From Actinomycetes bacterium (GTDB lineage: Bacteria; Actinomycetota; Actinomycetes; Actinomycetales; Microbacteriaceae), in assembly GCA_030425055.1 (NCBI GenBank), contig JAUHVN010000067.1, positions 1 through 11,065 of the forward strand: DNA of 11,065 nt. Direction: 5' to 3'. Under the pieces are notes generated by a model that did no database searches, was not told the origin of the DNA, and saw nothing but the letters and a program-made list of their open reading frames with translations. Shown in pieces: positions 1-6,430 of the stretch; positions within the stretch are counted from its first letter, which is position 1; every line of letters starts with the position of its first letter. The translations under genes and the position numbers were made by a program.

Positions 1-253
1 GCTCGACGATTTCCGCGAGGCCGCACCGGGCGACGGGGAGCGCTGGTTCGATCCGTGGACGCGTGTGCTCGCGCGGTCTGCGCAGCTGCCGCCGACCGAC
101 GACCGCGCGATCGTGCGCGACAACCGTCCCTACGGCTACCCGACGCTGTCGCTGCTCGCGTGCGTCGCCTCGGTGTCGTCGGACGCGGTCGACGTGCGCT
201 ACGGCGAACTCGCGAGCCCGGGCGAGTGGGGGCCGGGGATCGCGCTCGAGTAG
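1..253 (+). CDS. C-terminal end of an unidentified protein (5' truncated by window edge)
   Basis: The reading frame is open from the left edge (first complete codon at base 2) to a TAG stop at 251-253, giving 83 residues. It is the only + strand gene in the left part of the window, and it converges on the short aldehyde dehydrogenase gene with 7 bases between the two stops. The fragment has an acidic start with two Trp residues (around 15 and 19), then a stretch reading like alternating beta strands (TLSLLACVASV, then DAVDVRYG) and an ending of the type PGEW. That beta-rich ending faintly recalls the C-terminus of NRDE/TANGO2-like proteins, but no diagnostic motif is visible, so I do not assign a function. 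The GTG at 65 is internal and need not be the start. Codon use matches the neighbouring genes. Confidence 0.7.
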   Translation, partial: LDDFREAAPGDGERWFDPWTRVLARSAQLPPTDDRAIVRDNRPYGYPTLSLLACVASVSSDAVDVRYGELASPGEWGPGIALE

Positions 254-260
254 CCCTGCG

Positions 261-1124
261 TCACACCATCGACTTCGGATGCCACACGGTCTTGGTCTCG
301 GTGAAGGCCGAGATGCGCCGCAGGCTCGGGGCCGCGGCATCCGGACCGCTCTCGGGCGGGAGCACCCGCGTGAGCGTCTCGGCCGCCGAGATCTGCAGGT
401 CCACCCACTCCAGGTCGCCCGCGCCGACGAGGTCGAGCGCGTGCACGTCCGGGTGCGACGCGAGCCACGGCGCGAGTTCGGCCGGGGACCCGGTGAGCAC
501 GTTGACCACTCCCCCGGGCACGTCGCTCGTCGCGAGCACCTCGGCGAGGCTGATCGCCGACAGCGGGTACCGCTCGGATGCCACGACGACCACGGTGTTG
601 CCGGTGACCAGCGCCGGGGCGATCGCCGAGACGAGACCGACGAGCGCCGAGTCCTGCGGCGCGATGACGCCGACCACACCGGTCGGCTCGGGCACCGTGA
701 TGTTGAAGAACGGGCCGGCGACCGGGTTGCCGTTGCCGGCGACCTGGCCGAACTTGTCGCACCATCCCGCGTACCAGACCCAGCGGTCGATGGCTTCGTC
801 GACCTCGGCACCGGCGGCGCCCGAGCTCGCGCCGGTCATCGCCTGGATCTCGGCGACGAACTGCGCACGGCGGCCCTCGAGCACCTCGGCGACGCGGTAC
901 AGCACCTGGCCGCGGTTGTACGCGGTCGCACCCGACCACGGCTTGACCGCCCCGTGCGCCGCGCCGACCGCGTCGCGCAGATCCTTGCGCGACGCGAGGG
1001 AGGCGTTCGCGAGGAACCCGCCGTCCGCCCCGACGACCTCGTACGAGCGGCCCGACTCGCTGCGCGGGAACGCACCCTTGATGTAGAGCTTGTAGGTCTT
1101 GGGCACCGAGAGTCGCTTGCTCAT
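261..1124 (-). CDS. Short aldehyde dehydrogenase-fold protein without the catalytic half (ALDH16 second-domain-like)
   Basis: This 287-residue protein aligns by eye with the N-terminal two thirds of its upstream neighbour. PTGVVGVIAP (about 147-156), APALVTGNTVVVV and LAEVL match the coenzyme-binding Rossmann region. Key residues are changed: the PWN motif, whose Asn contributes to the oxyanion hole, reads PQD (D158), and the LKPAE lysine that binds the cofactor ribose is Val181. The catalytic domain with ELGGK and GQxCC is absent; the protein runs from about residue 235 straight into a C-terminal piece (FTETKTVWHP) resembling an oligomerisation segment. It is therefore probably catalytically dead. 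ALDH16 proteins fuse a full ALDH to a second incomplete one, and here the halves look like two genes. The ATG at 1122-1124 overlaps the upstream stop as ATGA, with a GGGGG ribosome site 7 bases upstream. No leftover catalytic domain lies downstream, so a recent frameshift is unlikely. Confidence 0.88.
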   Translation of the reverse strand: MSKRLSVPKTYKLYIKGAFPRSESGRSYEVVGADGGFLANASLASRKDLRDAVGAAHGAVKPWSGATAYNRGQVLYRVAEVLEGRRAQFVAEIQAMTGASSGAAGAEVDEAIDRWVWYAGWCDKFGQVAGNGNPVAGPFFNITVPEPTGVVGVIAPQDSALVGLVSAIAPALVTGNTVVVVASERYPLSAISLAEVLATSDVPGGVVNVLTGSPAELAPWLASHPDVHALDLVGAGDLEWVDLQISAAETLTRVLPPESGPDAAAPSLRRISAFTETKTVWHPKSMV

Positions 1125-2563
1125 GCGGCATCCCCCTTCAGGTAGGCGGCGAGCCCGTGACGGCCGCCCTCGCGGCCGTAGCCGGACTCCTTGTAGCCGC
1201 CGAACGGACTCGACGGGTCGAACTTGTTGAACGTGTTTGCCCACACCACACCGGCGCGCAGCCGATCGGCGACGGCGAGGATGCGCGACCCCTTCTCGGT
1301 CCAGATGCCCGCCGACAGTCCGTAGGGCGTGTTGTTGGCCTTCGCGATCGCCTCGTCGGGCGTCCGGAACGTCAGCACCGACAGCACCGGCCCGAAGATC
1401 TCGTCTCGCGCGATGCGGTGGCTGGCCTGCACGTTCGTGAACACCGTCGGCGCGAACCAGAAGCCCTTGTCGGGGATGGCGCAGTCCGACGTCCAGCGCT
1501 CGGCGCCTTCTTCCTCGCCGATGTCGCTGAGGGCGCGCACACGGTCGAGCTGCTCACGGGAGTTGATCGCGCCGATGTCGGTGTTCTTGTCGAGAGGGTC
1601 GCCCAGGCGCAGGGTCGACAGGCGATCCTTGAGCCGCTCGACGACCTCGTCGTGGATCGACTCCTGCACGAGCAGCCGGCTGCCTGCGCAGCACACCTGG
1701 CCCTGGTTGAAGAAGATGCCGTTGACGATGCCGTTGACGGCCTGCTCGATCGGCGCGTCCTCGAAGACGATGTTCGCGGCCTTGCCGCCGAGCTCCAGCG
1801 TGACCCGCTTCTCGGTGCCGGCGATCGACTTCGCGATCTGGCGGCCCACGGCGGTCGACCCGGTGAACGCGACCTTGTCGACTTCGGGATGCGCCACGAC
1901 GGCCGCGCCGGTCGCGCCGGCGCCCGTCACGATGTTCACGACGCCGGGCGGCAGGTCGGCCTGCTGCAGGATCTCGGCGAACAGCAGCGCCGACAGCGGC
2001 GTCGTCTCGGCCGGCTTGAGCACGACCGTGTTGCCCGCCGCGAGCGCGGGGGCGACCTTCCACGCGAGCATCAGCAGCGGGAAGTTCCACGGGATCACCT
2101 GTCCGGCGACACCGAGGGGCTTCGGGTCGGCGCCCAGCCCCGCGTACTCGAGCTTGTCGGCCCATCCGGCGTGGTAGAAGAACCATGCGGCGACCAGCGG
2201 GATGTCGACGTCGCGGCTCTCCTTGATCGGCTTGCCGTTGTCGAGGCTCTCGGCGACCGCGAGTTCGCGGGCGCGCTCCTGGATGAGACGGGCGATGCGG
2301 AAGAGGTACTTGCCGCGGTCGCGGCCGCTCATCTTCGACCACACCTTGGTGTAGGCGCGGCGCGCCGCGGTCACGGCGGCGTCGACGTCGTCTTCGCTCG
2401 CGGCGACCACGGTCGCGATGTGCGATTCGTCGGCGGGCGAGATCGTCGCGAACGTGTCGCCGGTGCCCCGACGGAACTCGCCGTCGATGAAGAGGCCGTA
2501 CTCATCGCGCAGATCAAGGACCGCCCGCGACTCGGGGGCGGGTGCGTACTCGAGGAAGCTCAT
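1121..2563 (-). CDS. Aldehyde dehydrogenase, NAD(P)+-dependent, full length
   Basis: This 480-residue protein has the length and motifs of a classical cytosolic aldehyde dehydrogenase that oxidises aldehydes to carboxylic acids. Visible functional residues are Asn160 in IPWNFP (oxyanion hole), Lys183 in LKPAE (cofactor ribose), the GSTAVG turn near 235-240, Glu257 in LELGGK (general base), the nucleophile Cys291 in GQVCCAGSR and Glu388 in EIFGP. The ATG at 2561-2563 is preceded by GGAG six bases upstream. Gene order places it 47 bases after deoC and overlapping the short ALDH-like gene, so the likely natural substrate is acetaldehyde released by DeoC, probably giving acetate. That substrate is inferred from context, since the family is broad. 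The protein resembles the first (catalytic) domain of ALDH16, and the adjacent short protein would be its partner. No signal peptide or membrane segment is seen. Confidence 0.95.
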   Translation of the reverse strand: MSFLEYAPAPESRAVLDLRDEYGLFIDGEFRRGTGDTFATISPADESHIATVVAASEDDVDAAVTAARRAYTKVWSKMSGRDRGKYLFRIARLIQERARELAVAESLDNGKPIKESRDVDIPLVAAWFFYHAGWADKLEYAGLGADPKPLGVAGQVIPWNFPLLMLAWKVAPALAAGNTVVLKPAETTPLSALLFAEILQQADLPPGVVNIVTGAGATGAAVVAHPEVDKVAFTGSTAVGRQIAKSIAGTEKRVTLELGGKAANIVFEDAPIEQAVNGIVNGIFFNQGQVCCAGSRLLVQESIHDEVVERLKDRLSTLRLGDPLDKNTDIGAINSREQLDRVRALSDIGEEEGAERWTSDCAIPDKGFWFAPTVFTNVQASHRIARDEIFGPVLSVLTFRTPDEAIAKANNTPYGLSAGIWTEKGSRILAVADRLRAGVVWANTFNKFDPSSPFGGYKESGYGREGGRHGLAAYLKGDAA

Positions 2564-2583
2564 GCGTTTCTCCGGTCAGTGAT

Positions 2584-2602
2584 CAGCCGGCGCAGCCGGC
2601 TG
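2584..2602 (-). other. Intercistronic hairpin between deoC and aldehyde dehydrogenase
   Basis: A perfect inverted repeat has 8-base arms (CAGCCGGC / GCCGGCTG) and a 3-base loop. It sits just after the deoC stop and about 20 bases before the aldehyde dehydrogenase start. No T-run follows it on the coding strand, so it is more likely an mRNA processing or stability element, or a weak attenuator, than a full terminator. Confidence 0.45.
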
Positions 2603-2610
2603 GGCGGAAG

Positions 2611-3618
2611 TCAGTCGATCGTGAGGTAGTCGGCGCCGGTGTAGTGGCCGGTGCTCAGCTTCTGCCGCTGACGCAGCACGTCGTTGAGCAGGCTCGAGGC
2701 CCCGTAGCGGAACAGATGCGGCTGCAGCCACTCCTCGCCGACGGTCTCCGCGACCGTCACCAGGTACTTGATCGCATCCTTCGAGGTGCGGATGCCGCCG
2801 GCGGGCTTGACGCCGATCTTCTCGCCCGTCGCGCGGTACCAGTCGCGCACGACCTCGAGCATCAGCAGCGTCACCGGCAGCGTCGCGGCCGGCTGCACCT
2901 TGCCCGTCGAGGTCTTGATGAAGTCGCCGCCGGCCAGGATCGCCAGCCACGACGCACGCTTGACGTTGTCGTACGTCGTGAGCTCGCCGGTCTCGAGGAT
3001 GACCTTCAGCGAGGCGTACGAACCGTCCTCACGGCGGCATGCCTCCTTCACCCGGGCGATCTGATCGAAGACGAGCCCGTACCGTCCGGCCAGGAACGCG
3101 CCCCGGTCGATGACCATGTCGATCTCGTCCGCGCCGTTCGCGACGGCCTCGGCGGTGTCGGCGAGCTTGATCTCGAGCGACGCGCGTCCGCTCGGGAACG
3201 CCGTCGCGACGGCGGCGACGCTCACACCCCCCTCGTCGGGGTCGCCGTGAGCGGCGCCGAGCGCCTCGACCGCGTGCGGCACCATGTCGCCGTAGACGCA
3301 CACCGCCGCGACACGCGGGCACGTCGGGTCGGAGGCATCCGGGTTCAGGGCCTTGGCGACGAGCGACCGCACGCGTCCGGGGGTGTCGGCCCCCTCGAGC
3401 GTGGTCAGGTCGATCAGCTCGATGATCTTGTCGAGCGCCCAGGCCTTCGACGTCGTCTTGATCGACCGTGTGCCGAGGTCGGCGGCGCGGGCCTCGAGGC
3501 CGACCGCGTCGACGCCGGGCAGACCGTGGAGATACCTCCGCAGCGTGGTGTCGTCGGGCTCGCCGCCCAGCAGCTCGATCGCCCGTTCGGGCAACGTCTG
3601 GATGTCGGTTCGGCTCAT
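2611..3618 (-). CDS. deoC: Deoxyribose-phosphate aldolase (DERA)
   Basis: DeoC cleaves 2-deoxy-D-ribose-5-phosphate to D-glyceraldehyde-3-phosphate and acetaldehyde, a class I (Schiff-base) aldol reaction in deoxynucleoside catabolism. The 335-residue protein carries the diagnostic residues: Asp167 in DEIDMV, the Schiff-base Lys235 in DFIKTSTGK, and Lys271 in GVKPAGGIR. These correspond to E. coli Asp102, Lys167 and Lys201. It belongs to the longer DeoC form (over 300 residues; E. coli has about 259), with an N-terminal extension of about 60 residues before the TIM barrel and a Tyr-containing C-terminus (GADYLTID). The ATG at 3616-3618 was chosen because GAGGAAGG precedes it; the frame stays open further upstream, but those residues are low-complexity and run into the ribF region. 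It heads a run with two ALDH-type genes, which fits disposal of acetaldehyde. A dyad and a possible promoter lie upstream. Confidence 0.96.
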   Translation of the reverse strand: MSRTDIQTLPERAIELLGGEPDDTTLRRYLHGLPGVDAVGLEARAADLGTRSIKTTSKAWALDKIIELIDLTTLEGADTPGRVRSLVAKALNPDASDPTCPRVAAVCVYGDMVPHAVEALGAAHGDPDEGGVSVAAVATAFPSGRASLEIKLADTAEAVANGADEIDMVIDRGAFLAGRYGLVFDQIARVKEACRREDGSYASLKVILETGELTTYDNVKRASWLAILAGGDFIKTSTGKVQPAATLPVTLLMLEVVRDWYRATGEKIGVKPAGGIRTSKDAIKYLVTVAETVGEEWLQPHLFRYGASSLLNDVLRQRQKLSTGHYTGADYLTID

Positions 3619-3633
3619 CTCGCCTTCCTCACT

Positions 3634-3658
3634 GACGCCGCGCTCGCGGTGCGGCGTC
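3634..3658 (-). promoter_or_regulatory. Inverted repeat in the deoC leader
   Basis: A perfect 8-base dyad (GACGCCGC / GCGGCGTC) spans a 9-base loop, about 16 bases upstream of the deoC start codon and just upstream of its ribosome-binding site. If transcription starts about 7 bases after the putative -10 box at 3667-3672, the dyad sits at the 5' end of the mRNA. It could be a repressor site or a 5' stem. There is no T-run, so it is a poor candidate for an intrinsic terminator. Confidence 0.4.
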
Positions 3659-3666
3659 CTCGCTCG

Positions 3667-3697
3667 ATCGTAGATCCGTGACATGGCACGGTCTACG
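3667..3697 (-). promoter_or_regulatory. Putative deoC promoter overlapped by a dyad (alternatively the ribF-operon terminator stem)
   Basis: On the minus strand a -35-like TAGACC (3695-3690) and a -10-like TACGAT (3672-3667) are exactly 17 bases apart, each matching the consensus at 4 of 6 positions. The same DNA is an inverted repeat at 3669-3697: arms CGTAGA-T-CCGTG and CACGG-TCTACG pair over 11 positions with one bulged base around a 6-base centre, ACATGG. A dyad between -35 and -10 is a classical operator position. As RNA, the same sequence is an 11-bp stem about 37 bases after the ribF stop and could end the ribF transcript, but no T-run follows. I cannot decide between the two readings from sequence alone. 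Confidence 0.4.
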
Positions 3698-3733
3698 GCT
3701 CGGGGTTCCCACCGGTCGCGGGGGCGGCATCGA

Positions 3734-4693
3734 TCATGTGAGCGCCTTCCGCACGCGGACGACGTCGTCACCCATCTGCGCGATGAGCGCGTCGATGCCC
3801 TCGAAGGCGGCCATGCCGCGGATCCGCTCGACGAACCGGACCTCGACGTGGTGACCGTAGAGGTCGAGATCGGTCTCGTCGAGCACGTACGCCTCCACCT
3901 GACGCTGCAGCACATCGTCGAACGTCGGATTCGTCCCGACGCTGATCGCCGCGGGGAAGCGGACCCCCGGCCGCAGGCCGTCGCGCGACCCCTCGTCGAC
4001 GAGCCACCCGGCGTAGACGCCGTCGGCGGGGATCAGGCCCTCGAGGTCGGTCGACAGGTTGGCCGTCGGGTAGCCGAGAGCGCGACCGCGCTGCGCACCG
4101 CGCACGACCTCGCCCCACACCGCCGGCGGGCGGCCGAGCAGCCGGGCGGCGCCGGCGACATCACCCTCGGCGAGCAGTTCGCGGATCCACGTCGACGACA
4201 CCCGGCGCCCGGCATCCCGCGCACGCACGTCTTCGACGATGTCGACGTCGAAGCCCAGCTCGGCGCCGAGCTCGCGCAGCAGCGCCGGGTCGCCGGCGCC
4301 GCCCTTGCCGAAGCGGAAGTCGGCGCCGACCATCACGATGCGCGCACCGAGCGCGTCGACCAGGATGCCGCGCACGAAGTCCTCGGCGGGCAGGTCGGCC
4401 AGCGAACGGTCGAACGTGAGCATCAGGGTCGCGTCGACGCCGGTGTCGGCAAGCAGCCGCACCTTCTGCGTGGGTCCGACGAGGCTCTCGGGGCAGATCT
4501 CGGGTCGCAGCAGAGACAGCGGATGCCGGTCGAAGGTGACCGCGACGACACGGGCGCCGATCGCCTCGGCGTCGACGCGCGCCCGGTCGATCACGGCGCG
4601 GTGGCCGGAATGCACGCCGTCGAACTTGCCGATCGCGATCACCGACGGACCGAAGCCGGCCGGCACCTCGTCGGGAGAGCGGAACAGGATCAC
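3734..4693 (-). CDS. ribF: Bifunctional riboflavin kinase / FAD synthetase
   Basis: RibF phosphorylates riboflavin to FMN and adenylylates FMN to FAD in the cytoplasm. The 319-residue protein has the standard two-domain layout. The N-terminal nucleotidyltransferase domain (about 1-180) carries the GKFDGVHSGH signature at 22-31, TFDRHP near 53-58 and GADFRFGKGG near 123-132. The C-terminal riboflavin kinase domain (about 190-319) carries GYPTANL at 207-213, GVYAGW, SVGTNPTF and the probable catalytic Glu267 in VEAYV. The start is taken as GTG at 4691-4693, because it overlaps the upstream stop as GTGA and the FAD synthetase domain normally begins here; no clear ribosome site precedes it, so translation is probably coupled to the membrane-protein gene upstream. 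Linkage to truB two genes upstream is the familiar infB-rbfA-truB-ribF order. Confidence 0.96.
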   Translation of the reverse strand: MILFRSPDEVPAGFGPSVIAIGKFDGVHSGHRAVIDRARVDAEAIGARVVAVTFDRHPLSLLRPEICPESLVGPTQKVRLLADTGVDATLMLTFDRSLADLPAEDFVRGILVDALGARIVMVGADFRFGKGGAGDPALLRELGAELGFDVDIVEDVRARDAGRRVSSTWIRELLAEGDVAGAARLLGRPPAVWGEVVRGAQRGRALGYPTANLSTDLEGLIPADGVYAGWLVDEGSRDGLRPGVRFPAAISVGTNPTFDDVLQRQVEAYVLDETDLDLYGHHVEVRFVERIRGMAAFEGIDALIAQMGDDVVRVRKALT

Positions 4694-5133
4694 GAGCGCA
4701 CCGCGGCCGCGGGTCGCTGCGACGCCCCCGCGCGGGGGCGGTGCGCGATGAGCCACCATAGGCCGAAGAACGGAAGCACGAGGGGCACGAAGAGGTACCC
4801 GATGCCGTACCCCGACCACACCGTCGGGTGGGCGAAGAGGTCGGGCAGCGCGAGGCTGAGCGTGCCGACGACGAGCACACCGGCGAGCTCGAAGCAGATC
4901 GCCACCCATGCGACGACGTACCACGCCGGCCGATCGGCGAAGATGAGCGCGAGGGTCGCCAGCACATAGACGAGGGCGGCGACCGCCGACAGCGTGTAGG
5001 CGAGCGGGGCCTCGTCGAATCGCTGGACGATCTGGACGAAGGAGCGACCGGTGGCGGCGAGCGCCATGATCCCGTAGACGATCACGAGCACGCGGCCGAT
5101 GCCGGTCATGCGGGGGCGAGCAGGCGACGACAT
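4690..5133 (-). CDS. Small four-helix integral membrane protein, function unknown
   Basis: The 147-residue protein has four strongly hydrophobic stretches at about 13-35, 45-66, 70-96 and 109-131. The N-terminus is short and polar, and the tail is basic and Ala-rich (HRPRAG and onward). I recognise no enzymatic motif. Charged residues near the first loop (QRFDEAP) and the aromatic end of helix 4 (GLWWLIAHRPR) look like a conserved small membrane protein rather than a spurious reading frame. The ATG at 5131-5133 is preferred because a TAAGCT box lies 9 bases upstream, suggesting near-leaderless expression; ATG at 5107-5109 is an alternative. Its stop overlaps the ribF GTG, so ribF probably depends on its translation. 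The fixed position next to ribF hints at shared regulation but does not show a flavin role. Confidence 0.8.
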   Translation of the reverse strand: MSSPARPRMTGIGRVLVIVYGIMALAATGRSFVQIVQRFDEAPLAYTLSAVAALVYVLATLALIFADRPAWYVVAWVAICFELAGVLVVGTLSLALPDLFAHPTVWSGYGIGYLFVPLVLPFFGLWWLIAHRPRAGASQRPAAAVRS

Positions 5134-5142
5134 GACCCGTCA

Positions 5143-5148
5143 AGCTTA
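5143..5148 (-). promoter_or_regulatory. Possible -10 box (TAAGCT) for the membrane protein-ribF pair
   Basis: TAAGCT on the minus strand fits the TAnnnT pattern typical of actinobacterial -10 boxes and ends 9 bases before the ATG at 5133. No convincing Shine-Dalgarno sequence lies in that gap. This would give an internal, nearly leaderless promoter for the membrane protein and ribF. No clear -35 is visible; the region runs into the end of the preceding gene. Confidence 0.35.
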
Positions 5149-5165
5149 GACGCGGTCGCGGGGCC

Positions 5166-5534
5166 TCACGCGATCTGCACGGTCCAGATCGCCTGCATCC
5201 GCCACACCATCACGGCGACGGCCAGTGCGGCGACGCCCATGATCACCGTGCTCCAGCGACTGCGCTCGAGCAGGGCCCACAGCACCGCCGCCGGGGGCAG
5301 CAGCGCCGCCGACACGAGATACACCCAGAACTCGAGAACGCTGCCGGTAGGCGTGTTCCCCATGAGGGGTGCGGCGATCGCGACGACGACCTGGGCGAGC
5401 AGCAGCAGTTCGACCAGCGCGAGCCCGCCGACCGTGAGGTCGGATGGGCGACGCCCGGCCAGTCCGGCGACGATCGCGACGAGGCCGGCGACGACGGCGA
5501 CGACCACCTGCGCGATCGAGAACCACAGGATCAT
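5166..5534 (-). CDS. Small four-helix integral membrane protein, function unknown
   Basis: The 122-residue protein is mostly hydrophobic, with four predicted membrane spans at about 4-27, 33-55, 67-89 and 95-113. A basic loop (GRRPSD) lies after helix 1, a Gly/Asn/Pro-rich loop (MGNTPTG) after helix 2 and ERSRW before helix 4. I see no catalytic or binding motif and cannot name a family. The ATG at 5532-5534 overlaps the truB stop as ATGA, and GAGGAGG lies 7 bases before the start inside the truB end, so translation should be both efficient and coupled. The protein shares size and four-span topology with the next gene downstream, but I see no convincing sequence similarity between the two. 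It is probably conserved only among close relatives. Confidence 0.78.
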   Translation of the reverse strand: MILWFSIAQVVVAVVAGLVAIVAGLAGRRPSDLTVGGLALVELLLLAQVVVAIAAPLMGNTPTGSVLEFWVYLVSAALLPPAAVLWALLERSRWSTVIMGVAALAVAVMVWRMQAIWTVQIA

Positions 5535-6430
5535 GAGGATGCCTCCTCGGGCATGTTCATGGCGCTCTTGACGTCGGAACCGCGGCGCTCCACGATGCCC
5601 ACGAGTTCGCGGTCGGGGTCGACCGCTGCGGCGGGCGCGCCGTCGAGTCGGGATGCCGCGCCGGCCAGGCGCTTGCCGTGGCGCAGGTCGCGGGCTTCGT
5701 CGGCGGTGACATCGAGCCGGGGCAGCACGGCGGTCGCAGCCTGTGCCGGGGTCAGCGATCGGGCCGACGCGAGGTCGTCCAGCGTCGCGGCATCCGTCAC
5801 CGGGAAGGGACCGATGCGGGTGCGCCGCAGCGCGGTGAGGTGACCGCCGACACCGAGCGCCGCCCCGAGGTCGCGCGCGAGCGAGCGGATGTACGTGCCG
5901 CTCGAGCAGTCGATCACGACGTCGAGGTCGACCGTGCCGCCCTCGCGTCGTTCGGCGACGACGTCGAAGCGCGACACCGTGACCTCTCGCGCGGCGAGCT
6001 CGACCTGCTCCCCCGCGCGGGCGCGGTCATACGCACGGCGTCCGTCGACCTTGATCGCCGAGTAGGTGCTCGGCACCTGCACGATCGCACCGGTGAGCGG
6101 AACGATCGCGGCGTCGATCGCGGCGCGCGCGAGAGCGGAGGCATCCGTCGCCGCGGTGACCTCGCCCTCGGCGTCGTCGGTGTCGGTGGCGACGCCGAGC
6201 CGGATCCTCGCCTCGTAGGTCTTGTCGAGACCCACGATGTAGGTCAGCAGGCGCGTCGCGCCCTCGACGCCGAGCACGAGCAGTCCGGTGGCCATCGGGT
6301 CGAGGGTGCCGGCGTGGCCGATCTTGCGCGTGCCGAGAGCACGGCGAGCGCGCGCCACGACGTCGTGCGACGTGATCCCGCCCGGCTTGTCGACGAGCAG
6401 GATGCGGGGTGCCGGGCGCGCACCGGTCAT
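5531..6430 (-). CDS. truB: tRNA pseudouridine(55) synthase
   Basis: TruB converts U55 in the T-loop of most tRNAs to pseudouridine. The 299-residue protein begins with the canonical LLVDKPGGITSHDVV and has the catalytic Asp44 in GHAGTLDPMATGLL (E. coli Asp48). Later TruB motifs follow: KTYEA, the PSTYSAIKVDGRRAYDRAR region, and CSSGTYIRSLARDLG near 194-208. The C-terminal 60 or so residues form the usual actinobacterial extension. The ATG at 6428-6430 overlaps the stop of the kinase gene as ATGA, with GGAAAG upstream as ribosome site. In many bacteria truB directly follows rbfA; here about 1.7 kb containing mutY and a kinase gene separates them, so transcription probably starts at the kinase promoter rather than in infB-rbfA. 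Confidence 0.97.
   Translation of the reverse strand: MTGARPAPRILLVDKPGGITSHDVVARARRALGTRKIGHAGTLDPMATGLLVLGVEGATRLLTYIVGLDKTYEARIRLGVATDTDDAEGEVTAATDASALARAAIDAAIVPLTGAIVQVPSTYSAIKVDGRRAYDRARAGEQVELAAREVTVSRFDVVAERREGGTVDLDVVIDCSSGTYIRSLARDLGAALGVGGHLTALRRTRIGPFPVTDAATLDDLASARSLTPAQAATAVLPRLDVTADEARDLRHGKRLAGAASRLDGAPAAAVDPDRELVGIVERRGSDVKSAMNMPEEASS

Noticed and set aside
261..1124. Interpreting the short ALDH gene as a frameshifted pseudogene
   Set aside because: It has a native-looking C-terminus (FTETKTVWHP), an intact frame, a good ribosome site and a coupled start, and no remnant catalytic domain lies downstream.
63..1145. Long + strand open frames opposite the short ALDH gene
   Set aside because: They are composition-driven antisense frames rich in Arg, Ala and Asp. 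The minus-strand frame has clear ALDH-fold homology and a coupled start.
1157..2629. A 490-codon open frame on the + strand opposite the aldehyde dehydrogenase gene
   Set aside because: Its translation is a low-complexity Arg/Ala/Asp/Val-rich mirror of a gene with all ALDH motifs, which is typical of antisense frames in high-GC DNA. No ribosome site or family motif supports it.
3619..3733. An FMN or purine riboswitch near ribF or deoC
   Set aside because: The gap is 115 bases and lacks the conserved multi-helix cores of those riboswitches; only simple dyads are visible.
3619..3915. Possible N-terminal extension of deoC, since its frame remains open upstream to 3915
   Set aside because: The extra residues are Arg/Ser-rich, cross the ribF coding region, and lie upstream of a good ribosome site at the 3618 start; known DeoC proteins begin near that start.
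4690..5534. The two small membrane proteins as a tandem duplication or a transporter pair
   Set aside because: They share size and four-helix topology, but I see no alignable motif and neither has transporter signatures.
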